A DNA stretch of 18,133 bases from an uncultured Collinsella sp. (GTDB taxonomy: Bacteria > Actinomycetota > Coriobacteriia > Coriobacteriales > Coriobacteriaceae): NCBI GenBank assembly GCA_902475375.1, contig CABRZC010000036.1, positions 1 to 18,133 on the forward strand. Direction: 5' to 3'. This document shows positions 1 to 8,704 of the stretch, one piece after another; the first letter of the stretch is position 1, and each line of letters begins with the position of its first letter. Below the pieces are notes generated by a model. It did not search any database and was not told the origin of the DNA. It saw nothing but the letters and a program-made list of their open reading frames with translations. Made by a program: the position numbers and the translations under genes.

Positions 1-85
1 GGGTCTCCGAATCAGCCCCGTAATCCGGCATAGTTTTGAAATGACACTAAAGTAGGCACAAGCTGAATACCGATTCCAAGGATAG

Positions 86-148
86 TTGCGGTGGAATAGT
101 TCCTGGATGCCGGGGTTTTGGCGGAAATCAGGAACTATTTCACCGCAA
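86..148. repeat. 63-bp palindromic element
   Basis: Two 20-bp arms, TTGCGGTGGAATAGTTCCTG at 86-105 and its near-perfect reverse complement at 129-148 (one G:U-type mismatch), flank a 23-nt loop containing GGGGTTTTGG. It lies downstream of the minus-strand dehydrogenase unit. It has no T-tract on either strand, so it is not a typical intrinsic terminator. The first 85 bases of the window hold nothing I recognise. The architecture (arm, loop of about 25 nt, arm) and the loop sequence recall the units at 3607-3824, which have different arms. Confidence 0.8.
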
Positions 149-174
149 TTGAGGAGGGGCGAGGTGGATGGCGG

Positions 175-208
175 GGTAGCTAAAGAGCTCCATCCCAAAT
201 GAGCTACC
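175..208 (-). terminator. Weak hairpin at the 3' end of the dehydrogenase unit
   Basis: GGTAGCT at 175-181 pairs perfectly with AGCTACC at 202-208, overlapping the stop codon of the DUF1667 gene by one base. The stem is only 7 bp and no T-run follows on the minus strand, so termination here is uncertain. The stronger palindrome at 86-148 follows it on the same strand. Confidence 0.3.
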
Positions 209-606
209 TAGGCTGGGTCGATGTCCATGCTGGCTATGAGGTCGGTACCGGTGTCTAGGAGGTTGGGGAGGACTACATCGCTCATGCGGATGGGGGCGTC
301 GACGACCAGTCCGCGGATGAGGTCCATGACCTGGGCGTGGAGTGCCAGCGGGATGGCTTCGGCCGTGCGTACGGGCAGCAGCGCCTCGTCGCCGCCGGAT
401 ACGGCCACGGTGGTGGTGAGCACGCGCATGGGGCAGGTGAGTTCCTGGTGCGCGAACGTATCGCCGCGCAGGCAACTGTTGCCGGTCACGGAGCTCACCT
501 CTACCACGGCGCCGTCTGCGTCGCGCTCCACCTCTACAGTCAGGAGGCACTCGGATGGGCAGGTGGTGCAGTTGAAACGCAGTGTCTCGATCGTGTTTGT
601 GCTCAT
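208..606 (-). CDS. DUF1667 domain protein, third gene of the glycerol-3-phosphate dehydrogenase-like unit
   Basis: This 132-residue protein has an N-terminal cysteine cluster (C-x2-C-x3-C in CTTCPSEC, then SCLRG and TCPMRVL) typical of DUF1667. Such clusters suggest a bound iron-sulfur centre or metal, but that is inference. An ATG at 606 was preferred to an upstream in-frame start at 645 because GGAGG at 616-620 sits the usual distance before it, inside the end of the preceding gene. The start lies 4 bases past that gene's stop, so the two are translationally linked. In many Firmicutes and Actinobacteria this family follows a DAO/BFD protein and a pyridine-nucleotide oxidoreductase, often near glycerol genes, and is read as a small subunit of an anaerobic glycerol-3-phosphate dehydrogenase. 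No glpK or glpF is visible here, so the substrate is not proven. Confidence 0.85.
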   Translation of the reverse strand: MSTNTIETLRFNCTTCPSECLLTVEVERDADGAVVEVSSVTGNSCLRGDTFAHQELTCPMRVLTTTVAVSGGDEALLPVRTAEAIPLALHAQVMDLIRGLVVDAPIRMSDVVLPNLLDTGTDLIASMDIDPA

Positions 607-610
607 GGCC

Positions 611-1972
611 TTACGCCTCCTCAACGGGGTCGACGGACAGGACAATCTCGCTGGCGCCTAGGTCGAGTGCGCGTTGAATCACCTTTGCCGGTAGCGGGAA
701 GCTTTCCATGACGCTCGGTTTAAACGGGCGGACCTTGCCTGCAAACAGTTCCTCGCCGTTTGCGAGAATGCGTACGCGGGCGGCGTCGACCGGTCGGCGC
801 ACGCGGAAGTTGGGTTTGGTGAGTGCCACAGCCGTAATGCGTCCCGGCAGCGCGTAGCCTGCAATGCCGGCGGGGGAGACCGTGAGCTGGCAGCCCTGGT
901 CCGCAGCGCCCGCATCAGCCCCAGCACCACAGCCCAGCGCGTACGCCGCCGCAGCCGCACCGGCGCGCTCGGACTCGGTCGTCACGTTGTCGGCCAGGTC
1001 GTGCACGTGCAGTACGTTGCCGCAGGCAAATATGCCTGGCACGCCCGTCTGCAGACTCTGGTCCACCACGGCGCCGCGCGTGCGTGGGTCCAGCTCCACG
1101 CCCGCGGCAACCGAAAGCTCGTTCTCGGGAATCAGGCCCACCGAAAGCAGCAGCGTATCGCACGGAACAACGCGCTCGGTCCCCGGAATAGGCGCCAGGT
1201 GCTCGTCGACCTTGCTCACTTCGACCGCCTCCACGCGGTCGCGACCGACTACGCACGTGACCGTGGTAGACAGATGCAGTGGAATGCCAAAGTCGTCCAG
1301 GCAGTTTTTCACATTGCGGCGCAGGCCGTTGGCGTACGGCATGAGCTCGTACACGCCCTCGACCGAAATCCCCTCGAGCGTGCAGCGGCGCGCCATGATC
1401 AGCCCGATGTCGCCCGAGCCCAAAATGACGGCGCGCGAGCCGGGCTTGAGGTTTTCGATATTGATGTATCGCTGCGCCAGGCCGGCCGTAAACACGCCGG
1501 CGGGTCGGCTGCCAGGAATCTTGATCTCGCTGCGGGTGCGCTCGCGACAACCCATGGCAAGGACGACCGCGCGCCCGGTGAGCTGCAACATGCCAGCGGG
1601 GCTCATGAGCGTGACGGTGTGGAGTGTGGCGTCTTCCGTGGACTCGCCCGAATCAATCCCAAGCACCATGCTGTCCAAGAACAGCGCAATGTCGGTCGCG
1701 CGCACCTGGTCGATAAAGCGCTGCGCGTACTCGGGACCGGTGAGCTCCTGCTTAAAGTGCGAAAGGCCAAAACCGGGGTGGATGCACTGGCGCAGGATGC
1801 CGCCCAGATGCTGCTCGCGCTCCACGATGGCCACGCGCGCGTCTGCCTTATGTGCGGCAAGTGCGGCCGCCATGCCGGCAGGTCCGCCGCCGATAACGAC
1901 CACGTCGAAGGCCTGCGTTGCCACGGCCTCGACGGCGCCGCTATCAATCGCGCTCGATTTGAATGCCGCCAT
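611..1972 (-). CDS. FAD/NAD(P)-dependent oxidoreductase, glycerol-3-phosphate dehydrogenase-like subunit
   Basis: This 453-residue two-dinucleotide-domain flavoprotein has the FAD-binding GGGPAG at about residues 28-33, a second Rossmann motif GSGDIG in the middle for NAD(P), and a C-terminal FAD motif around GIFACGNVLHVHDLADNV. I see no CxxC redox disulfide of the thioredoxin-reductase kind. It resembles the pyridine-nucleotide oxidoreductase subunits that pair with DAO-family dehydrogenases (HcnB, opine oxidase and dye-linked proline dehydrogenase types). It probably passes electrons from the DAO subunit to NAD(P) or another acceptor. The start lies 1 base after the stop of the upstream gene at 1974, and the DUF1667 gene follows at once, so the three are one operon. 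The exact substrate is inferred from the neighbours. Confidence 0.88.
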   Translation of the reverse strand: MAAFKSSAIDSGAVEAVATQAFDVVVIGGGPAGMAAALAAHKADARVAIVEREQHLGGILRQCIHPGFGLSHFKQELTGPEYAQRFIDQVRATDIALFLDSMVLGIDSGESTEDATLHTVTLMSPAGMLQLTGRAVVLAMGCRERTRSEIKIPGSRPAGVFTAGLAQRYINIENLKPGSRAVILGSGDIGLIMARRCTLEGISVEGVYELMPYANGLRRNVKNCLDDFGIPLHLSTTVTCVVGRDRVEAVEVSKVDEHLAPIPGTERVVPCDTLLLSVGLIPENELSVAAGVELDPRTRGAVVDQSLQTGVPGIFACGNVLHVHDLADNVTTESERAGAAAAAYALGCGAGADAGAADQGCQLTVSPAGIAGYALPGRITAVALTKPNFRVRRPVDAARVRILANGEELFAGKVRPFKPSVMESFPLPAKVIQRALDLGASEIVLSVDPVEEA

Positions 1973-1973
1973 C

Positions 1974-3437
1974 CTAGCGCACCCCCTTTAAAGGTCCCTC
2001 AACGAGCCACGAGCCAGTGTCCTCCAGCAGCACCTCGCTGGGGTCACACCCCAGCTCGCGGGACAGAATCGCCACCACGCGGCTCTGGCAAAAGCCGCTC
2101 TGGCAGCGGCCCATGCCCGCGCGGCAGCGGCGTTTGACGCCCTCGACCGAAACCGCGCCCGGGCGGCGCCGAATTGCGGCCACGATCTCGGCCTCGGGCA
2201 CCGTCTCGCAGCGGCAGACGATCTGCCCCCATGCAGGGTCGGACTTAATGAGCTCTTCCTTGCGCGCAAGTGGCGCACGGTCGAAGTCGTCCGGCGCGCG
2301 GCGAATCGGGTCCCAGTCGGCCCGCTCGTGCAGGGCAACACCGGCATCGCACAAGATCTGCTCCATGCGCTCGGCAATGGCCGGCGCGCTCGCCACGCCT
2401 GGCGACTGAATGCCCGCCGCCTGAAACAGCCCTGGCACCACGGCAGACTGACCAATAAAGAAGTCGTTGGTCCCCTGAATGACCGGACGCCCGCCGGCAA
2501 ACGCGCGTACCACGCGGCGCGTGTCCAGGTCGGGCACCAGCTTGCGCGCGCCGCTCAGCAGCGCGCTGACGTCGCCCGCATAGGTCTGCGTGTCGCCCGG
2601 TTCGCGCACGGCAGCGGTCGCGGTGATAACGGTGTTGCCGTGCACGGTGCCCGTGACGATAACGCCCTTGGACACCGGCGTGGGCACAGGATAGAGCGGC
2701 ATGAGCGTACGCGGCTCCTTGTCCAGTACCACGATGTTTCCCTGGCGCCATACCATCTGAAACTCCTCGGCGCCGGCCATATGCGAGATGTCCGCGGCAC
2801 CGTTGCCCGCGGCGTTGATCAGATAGCGGCAGCGCACATCGCCGCCAGGCGTCACCAGCGTAAAGCGCGCAGCCCCGTCGGCAGCCTCGTCGCCAGCAAC
2901 CTCAATCGCTTCCACCGGCGCGGAGCGCATAAACGTTACCCCGTTAGCCACGGCGTTTTCCATCGCGGCAATGGCGACCTCAAAGGGATCGACAAAGCCA
3001 GTCGAGGGGCACCACAGCGCGCATGTTGCGTCGGTACTGGCACGCGGCTCCAGCTCGTGCATGCGGTCGGGGCCGATAATCGACAGCTCGGGCACGCCGT
3101 TCGCCAGCCCGTTGCTGCGAAGCTTCTCCAGTTGCGCTCGGTCCTCGTCGCTAAATCCCAGCACCATCGAACCGGTGCGGCAAAACAAAAAGCCCAGTTC
3201 CTGAGCCCAAGTACCATACAGCTCGCATCCTCGGGCGTTGACCTGCGCCTTTACGGTTCCCGGTGCTGGATCGTAGCCGGCGTGCACCAGGCCGCCGTTG
3301 GCCTTCGAGGCCCCCAGCGCGATGTCGTTGGCCGCCTCGATCACGCAAATGGACAGGTCATAGCGCGCGAGCTGCCGCGCGATGGCGCACCCGGTAATGC
3401 CCGCGCCTACAATCGCGATATCAAACGTTTCTGCCAC
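1974..3437 (-). CDS. DAO-family FAD dehydrogenase with C-terminal BFD-like [2Fe-2S] domain (GlpA-like)
   Basis: This 487-residue protein opens with an FAD-binding GAGITG motif near its N-terminus (IAIVGAGITGCAIARQL), followed by a DAO-fold substrate domain. The C-terminus is a bacterioferritin-associated-ferredoxin-like domain with C408 and C410 (CRC) and C445 and C450 (RAGMGRCQSGFC), expected to hold a [2Fe-2S] cluster. This domain order is that of GlpA-type anaerobic glycerol-3-phosphate dehydrogenases, which oxidise glycerol-3-phosphate to dihydroxyacetone phosphate. Related folds oxidise other 2-hydroxyacids or amines, so the substrate is inferred. The start is a GTG at 3437 with GGGAGG at 3442-3447. 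It is the first gene of the minus-strand unit. No clear promoter was found in the long upstream region. Confidence 0.85.
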   Translation of the reverse strand: MAETFDIAIVGAGITGCAIARQLARYDLSICVIEAANDIALGASKANGGLVHAGYDPAPGTVKAQVNARGCELYGTWAQELGFLFCRTGSMVLGFSDEDRAQLEKLRSNGLANGVPELSIIGPDRMHELEPRASTDATCALWCPSTGFVDPFEVAIAAMENAVANGVTFMRSAPVEAIEVAGDEAADGAARFTLVTPGGDVRCRYLINAAGNGAADISHMAGAEEFQMVWRQGNIVVLDKEPRTLMPLYPVPTPVSKGVIVTGTVHGNTVITATAAVREPGDTQTYAGDVSALLSGARKLVPDLDTRRVVRAFAGGRPVIQGTNDFFIGQSAVVPGLFQAAGIQSPGVASAPAIAERMEQILCDAGVALHERADWDPIRRAPDDFDRAPLARKEELIKSDPAWGQIVCRCETVPEAEIVAAIRRRPGAVSVEGVKRRCRAGMGRCQSGFCQSRVVAILSRELGCDPSEVLLEDTGSWLVEGPLKGVR

Positions 3438-3487
3438 AGTGCCTCCCAGACGAGTTGACAGGCCGTCAATAGGACTATCCTACGGTC

Positions 3488-3590
3488 TGCACAGCCCCAG
3501 TGCAGCGGCAATGCGGTGAACAGCCCCGCTGTATCCGCAAACGGCAGGCGAGGGGAGACTCAGGACCATCGGTGACCTCGTCTGCCGCTC
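3488..3590 (+). ncRNA. Possible cobalamin-riboswitch-like or degenerate leader RNA
   Basis: Reading the plus strand, GCGGTGAACAG, CCCCGCTGTATCCGC and then GACTCAGGACC occur in the order of the conserved cobalamin riboswitch segments (GGTGAAA, CCCGC-CTGT, AGTCAGGA-ACC). A 12-bp stem (3542-3553 with 3576-3587, one G:U) encloses the last segment, and an 8-bp stem joins 3501-3508 to 3526-3533. The canonical arm around the first segment is missing and the whole is shorter than usual. No plus-strand gene with a B12 link follows. It may be a short variant, a remnant, or chance. The minus strand of the same region is the leader of the dehydrogenase unit. Confidence 0.3.
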
Positions 3591-3606
3591 CTGGTGTCAT
3601 AGGTTT

Positions 3607-3824
3607 GTCTCGTTCTGTAACAGTAAGCAGAAGAACTGGGATCCAGATGTTACAGATCGAGACGTTTGCCAAGTGGCCCCTCCGTTTGTCTCGATCTGTA
3701 ACAGTAAGAGGGGTTTTGGGGCCCTAGATGTTACAGATCGAGATTTAAGTCGGGGAGGGACCCCTGTGTCTCGATCTGTAACACCTAGACCCTTATTCGC
3801 CGAGTAACTGTTACAGATTGAGAT
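3607..3824. repeat. Array of three 57-bp palindromic units, period 80-81 bp
   Basis: Units lie at 3607-3663, 3688-3744 and 3768-3824. Each has 16-bp arms of the form GTCTCGATCTGTAACA and TGTTACAGATCGAGAC around a loop of exactly 25 nt, and units are separated by unrelated 24- and 23-nt spacers. Arm 1 carries one change (GTTC for GATC), and the last arm reads TGTTACAGATTGAGAT. The loops of units 1 and 2 both begin GTAAG and end in AGA. The loop of unit 3 fits better in reverse complement, so that unit may be inverted. There is no coding potential. This is REP/BIME-like architecture. Such arrays can act as protein-binding sites, mRNA 3'-end hairpins or mobile elements of RAYT transposases, and the sequence does not decide between these. 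Confidence 0.9.
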
Positions 3825-3880
3825 GTTTGTGTCTGTGGCCGCCGCTGGGTCCCACCAGGGTCCCGCTCGAACGACCCCCG

Positions 3881-3889
3881 TGTTACACT
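3881..3889 (+). promoter_or_regulatory. Extended -10 promoter for the zinc-ribbon gene
   Basis: TG-T-TACACT fits an extended -10 (TGn plus a TATAAT-like hexamer at 3884-3889) and lies 37 bases before the start codon. No good -35 is visible. Transcription would start near 3896. Confidence 0.4.
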
Positions 3890-3925
3890 AGACCGGACTG
3901 TAAATATTCCGAAAGGTACACCTCA

Positions 3926-4357
3926 ATGTCCAAGTACATCTCTGAGCTCATGTCGCCGCAGCTTATGGGCGTCATCTATGCCTTTGTTGGCTTTATCATC
4001 GCCCTGTACGTGCTGTCGGTCGTCTATGTGTTCATCGACGCTCGCCGCCGCGGTGCCAGCGCCTACGTGGCATGGGGCATCATCGCCCTCATCCCGTTTG
4101 TTGGCCTCATCGCCTACCTGGTCCTGCGCCCACACTCCTACGCGGCCGACCGCGAGGAGCAGGAGCTGGACATGGCCCTGCGCGAGCGCCAGCTTGCCCA
4201 GTACGGCACCTGCCCGCAGTGCGGCGCCCCCATCGAGAAGGACTTTGTCGTCTGCCCCGTGTGCGACACCCAGGTTCGCAACGTGTGTCCCAGCTGCCAT
4301 CGCCCGCTCGACGCGCACTGGAAGGTCTGCCCCTACTGCCGAACTCGCATCCAGTAA
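3926..4357 (+). CDS. Small membrane protein with PLDc_N-like two-helix domain and double zinc ribbon
   Basis: This 143-residue protein has two predicted membrane helices, about residues 15-37 and 47-67, joined by a short positively charged loop (DARRRG) as in PLDc_N-type anchors. A charged linker follows (about residues 74-90). The tail carries two zinc ribbons, each CPxC-x10-CPxC (CPQC/CPVC and CPSC/CPYC), so eight cysteines could bind two zinc ions. The tail probably faces the cytoplasm. The ATG at 3926 was chosen over an upstream in-frame start because AAAGG precedes it and the upstream residues are not protein-like. It stands alone between the palindrome array and thrS. Zinc-ribbon membrane proteins of this sort often mediate protein contacts, but no specific function can be assigned. 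Confidence 0.85.
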   Translation: MSKYISELMSPQLMGVIYAFVGFIIALYVLSVVYVFIDARRRGASAYVAWGIIALIPFVGLIAYLVLRPHSYAADREEQELDMALRERQLAQYGTCPQCGAPIEKDFVVCPVCDTQVRNVCPSCHRPLDAHWKVCPYCRTRIQ

Positions 4358-4445
4358 CGCATCCATCGCCGGGCCGGCCCCAAGCCACGGGCGCGCCGCA
4401 AGCACGCGCACCCCGCCCCCACACGATGAAGCATGCGTAGAAAAT

Positions 4446-4476
4446 CGCCCGTCGTGCCATTAAGGTGCGGCGGGCG
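4446..4476. terminator. 13-bp GC-rich hairpin between the zinc-ribbon gene and thrS
   Basis: CGCCCGTCGTGCC at 4446-4458 pairs over its whole length (with G:U pairs) with GGTGCGGCGGGCG at 4464-4476 around an ATTAA loop. On the plus strand an A-run precedes it and no T-run follows. On the minus strand a short ATTTTC follows. It ends 2 bases before the proposed thrS -35, so it may insulate thrS from upstream transcription. Confidence 0.5.
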
Positions 4477-4477
4477 C

Positions 4478-4505
4478 TTGTATACCAAGGCAACCTGCCT
4501 ATAAT
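4478..4505 (+). promoter_or_regulatory. thrS promoter
   Basis: TTGTAT at 4478-4483, a 16-bp spacer and a perfect TATAAT at 4500-4505 place the transcription start near 4512. A 9-bp perfect inverted repeat, GATGCAAGT at 4506-4514 and ACTTGCATC at 4540-4548, straddles the start and could form a 5' stem or an operator. No T-box signature was seen in the leader of about 64 nt. Confidence 0.7.
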
Positions 4506-4575
4506 GATGCAAGTCAAAAACGCCGAGCGCATCGCACGCACTTGCATCAGGCATCCGAGAGGAGAAAACATACCC

Positions 4576-6339
<1,764 letters not shown>

Positions 6340-6361
6340 CACAAACAATACAAGAATTAAC

Positions 6362-6397
6362 AAAGGCGATCGTCCTCGCGGGCGGTCGCCTTTTTTG
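6362..6397 (+). terminator. thrS intrinsic terminator 1
   Basis: A GGCGATCG / CGGTCGCC stem (6365-6372 with 6383-6390, one G:U pair), extended by A:T pairs, is followed by six Ts at 6391-6396. It begins 22 bases after the thrS stop codon. Confidence 0.9.
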
Positions 6398-6410
6398 TTG
6401 TCTATAGAAG

Positions 6411-6439
6411 AAAAGCCGCTGGTTAGAGCGGCTTTTTTG
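6411..6439 (+). terminator. Intrinsic terminator 2, tandem
   Basis: A perfect 10-bp stem, AAAAGCCGCT at 6411-6420 and AGCGGCTTTT at 6427-6436, with a 6-nt loop and six Ts at 6433-6438. Because the A-run and T-run are symmetrical it could work in both directions. It closes thrS transcription just before the truncated pelG-like frame. Confidence 0.88.
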
Positions 6440-6441
6440 TT

Positions 6442-6945
6442 GTGCAAAAAGGTACAGGTTTTTGTATCTTTCGACGTTGCTCATTATACGAGCAAACTGC
6501 TCGCGTTTTCCCAGATTGCGCAAATTGCAGCGCGAACGGACACATCTCCATACCCCACTACAAAAACCTGTACTTTACCGACTACAAGGGAGCCGTGCTG
6601 GCCTCGGGCCTGTTTGCCGGTGTGGCAGGGCTGGCGACTGCCGTGTCGTTGCTTTTACCGCAGCAGTTTTACGGCTTTGGCTTTTTGTTGGGTGCGGCGG
6701 TGTTTTTTATCGTGGCGCTGCTCCGGCTCGATACCTATACCGCCAACTTGCCGTATCGTATCCTGAGTCAACAGCCCATGGTGGCGACCGACAAGACGGG
6801 TCGCTTTACACAACTGGGCCGCTTGCTCGACCGTGCCGAGCAGCGCTATGAGGAAGGCCGCCATAAGGGTGAGCCGCATGGTTGGTTTGAGCGTACGGTG
6901 GTCCGTGTGTATCGCAACCATTGGGGAGGTTCTGATGACCGATAG
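6442..6945 (+). pseudogene. C-terminal remnant of a PelG-like exopolysaccharide transporter
   Basis: From about nucleotide 6562 the frame encodes a stretch like the end of PelG, the multi-pass exporter of Pel-type polysaccharide. It runs NLYFTDYKGAVLASGLF, two membrane helices, FYGFGFLLG, and a closing LPYRILSQQP segment with a charged tail. The full family is far longer (roughly 450 residues or more with about 12 helices). Here only the last two helices remain. The residues upstream (FCIFRRCSLYEQTARVF...) do not look like PelG, and the only possible starts are GTG or TTG codons without a ribosome-binding site, the GTG lying in the tail of a terminator. The frame ends 11 bases into the next gene, the kind of overlap expected of an ancestral pelG-cotH operon. 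I read it as the result of a deletion that removed most of pelG. A short functional membrane protein is the alternative. Confidence 0.6.
6449..6576. repeat. 17-bp inverted repeats flanking 94 bp upstream of the CotH operon
   Basis: AAGGTACAGGTTTTTGT at 6449-6465 and ACAAAAACCTGTACTTT at 6560-6576 are inverted copies with one mismatch. The segment between them carries a perfect TATAAT on the minus strand (6483-6488) and a weaker plus-strand pair, TTTGTA at 6461-6466 and TTATAC at 6484-6489, 17 bp apart. A small CGAGC/GCTCG hairpin lies next to the -10. The layout is that of an invertible promoter. No recombinase is encoded in the window. Confidence 0.6.
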
Positions 6946-8704
6946 GATGATGTCTCGCCGTCGCCTGATTGAGGCGGCTGCCGGTGCGCTGTTGCTTTCG
7001 GGCTGCTCGGTGCAGGAAGACTCCTCGACCAAAAAGGTCAAAAAGCAGGACAAGATTAAAAAGGCCGAGTCCTCGGACGGTACCAAGCACCTCCGCGACA
7101 AGGACGAGCTCTACGAGGTCTATGATGACTCGGGCATTGTGACCATGTACCTGACGGTCTCGCGCGGCAACAGCTCCGAGAACACCGATCATAGCTGGGC
7201 CGAGATCAATACGTACTCGGTCTACGACTACGCCGACATGGGCGTGGCGCGCTATCAGGTTATGGGCCTGCTGCAGGCGGGCGACGAAGACGGCCCGGTG
7301 GCCGGCGAGGTTGGCTATGGCGAGGAAGCGCCCAATGCTACCGTGCAGGTGCGCGGCCAGACGTCGAGCGGTTATACGCAGAAGAATTACAAGGTAGAGC
7401 TCAAAAAGGGCAAGGGTACCTGGCGCCAACAGCGCGCGATTGCGCTTAACAAGCACATGGGCGAGGGCATGCGTTTTCGCAACAAGATGGCCTACGACCT
7501 TATCCGCGGGATTCCCCAGATGATGGGCCTGCGCACGCAGTTTGTGCATTTGTGGGTGTGCGACCAGACCGAAAAGTCCAACGATACCTTTGAGGACTAC
7601 GGCTTGTTTACGCAGGTGGAGCAGCTCAATAAAACGGCGCTTAAGGCGCACGGCTTGGATAAGAACGGGCATTTGTACAAGGTGAACAGCTTCGATTTCT
7701 ATCGCTACGAGGAAACTATTAAGCTTGCCGACGATCCCGACTACAACCAGGCTACCTTTGAGGACATGCTCGAGATTAAGGGCGACTCGGACCACACCAA
7801 GCTCATCGAGATGCTCGATGCGCTCAACGACGAATCGCAAAAGATCGATGACGTGCTCGACACCTACTTTGATACCGAGAATCTGGTCTATTGGTTGGCG
7901 TTTCAGATCCTGACGGGCAACTGCGATACGCAGAACCGTAACTGCTATCTGTACAGCCCGCTCAACTCAAATACTTGGTACTTTTTAGATTGGGATAACG
8001 ACGGCATGCTGCGTAAGCTTGAGCTGAGCCTGAAGGGGTTCTCGGACTACGCGAGCTGGGAGCGCGGCGTAAGCAACTACTGGGGCAACGTGCTGTTCAA
8101 CCGCGCGTTGCGCAGCAAGTCGTTCCGCAGCGAACTCGACCGTGCTGTCAAGGACCTCCGCTCGTATTTGACCGATGCGCGCCTGAGCAAGATGATCAAG
8201 CACTACCGCGAGGTGACTGAATCCCTGGTCTTTGCTTCGCCCGATATCGACAATCTGCCTGTCACCAAGGATCAATACGAGCAGATTGCCGCGGCGATTC
8301 CTTCTGAGATCGAGGAGAACTATAAAAGCTATTGCGAGAGCTATAAAAAGCCCATGCCGTTCTACATTGGCGTGCCGCAGATCGATAACGGTAAGCTGCG
8401 CATGAGCTGGGATGCCGCGTACGACTTTGAGGCGCGCGATATTCGCTATACCGTCGAGCTTGCGCGCGACTATGCCATAAGCGACGTGCTTTTTAAGGCA
8501 GAGGACGTGCTGCTTCCCGAGGTGACCTGCGATGCGCCCGATTCCGGCCAGTACTTTGTGCGCGTGCGTGCCACTAACTCCGACGGCTATACGCAAGATG
8601 CTTTTGACTATTACGTTACCGACGACGGCAAGCAGTACGGCATGAAGTGTTTTTACGTGCAGGACGGCGGTAAGGTCGTGGAGGATACGTATGAGGAGGG
8701 CTAG
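6935..8704 (+). CDS. CotH kinase-like lipoprotein
   Basis: This 589-residue protein starts with a lipoprotein signal (RRRLIEAAAGALLLSGCS, lipobox LSGC), so it should be anchored outside the membrane. The body matches the CotH kinase fold: a VQVRGQTSSGYTQKNYKVEL strand region near the N-terminus, YGLFTQVEQLNKT (the family's GLY-x-x-E-like element), a DTQNRNCYLY segment, and DWDNDGML as the likely metal-binding acidic motif. An FN3-like segment follows at the C-terminus (SWDAAYDF...YFVRVRATNSDGYTQ). Characterised CotH proteins phosphorylate spore-coat proteins; the substrate here is unknown. The ATG at 6935 is chosen because GGGGAGG lies 5 bases upstream and it starts the signal peptide. It overlaps the pelG remnant upstream and the VTC gene downstream, so translation is coupled. 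Confidence 0.88.
   Translation: MTDRMMSRRRLIEAAAGALLLSGCSVQEDSSTKKVKKQDKIKKAESSDGTKHLRDKDELYEVYDDSGIVTMYLTVSRGNSSENTDHSWAEINTYSVYDYADMGVARYQVMGLLQAGDEDGPVAGEVGYGEEAPNATVQVRGQTSSGYTQKNYKVELKKGKGTWRQQRAIALNKHMGEGMRFRNKMAYDLIRGIPQMMGLRTQFVHLWVCDQTEKSNDTFEDYGLFTQVEQLNKTALKAHGLDKNGHLYKVNSFDFYRYEETIKLADDPDYNQATFEDMLEIKGDSDHTKLIEMLDALNDESQKIDDVLDTYFDTENLVYWLAFQILTGNCDTQNRNCYLYSPLNSNTWYFLDWDNDGMLRKLELSLKGFSDYASWERGVSNYWGNVLFNRALRSKSFRSELDRAVKDLRSYLTDARLSKMIKHYREVTESLVFASPDIDNLPVTKDQYEQIAAAIPSEIEENYKSYCESYKKPMPFYIGVPQIDNGKLRMSWDAAYDFEARDIRYTVELARDYAISDVLFKAEDVLLPEVTCDAPDSGQYFVRVRATNSDGYTQDAFDYYVTDDGKQYGMKCFYVQDGGKVVEDTYEEG

Noticed and set aside
3607..3824. CRISPR array
   Set aside because: There are only three units, each a long palindrome with a variable loop inside the repeat. 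No cas genes are nearby, and the repeat/spacer pattern is not that of CRISPR.
4506..4575. T-box leader for thrS
   Set aside because: The leader is only about 64 nt, and neither the specifier-loop hallmarks nor the TGGNACCGCG antiterminator sequence is present.
6833..6934. Upstream start for the CotH-like gene
   Set aside because: The extra 34 residues precede a complete lipoprotein signal, and GGGGAGG before the ATG at 6935 decides the start.
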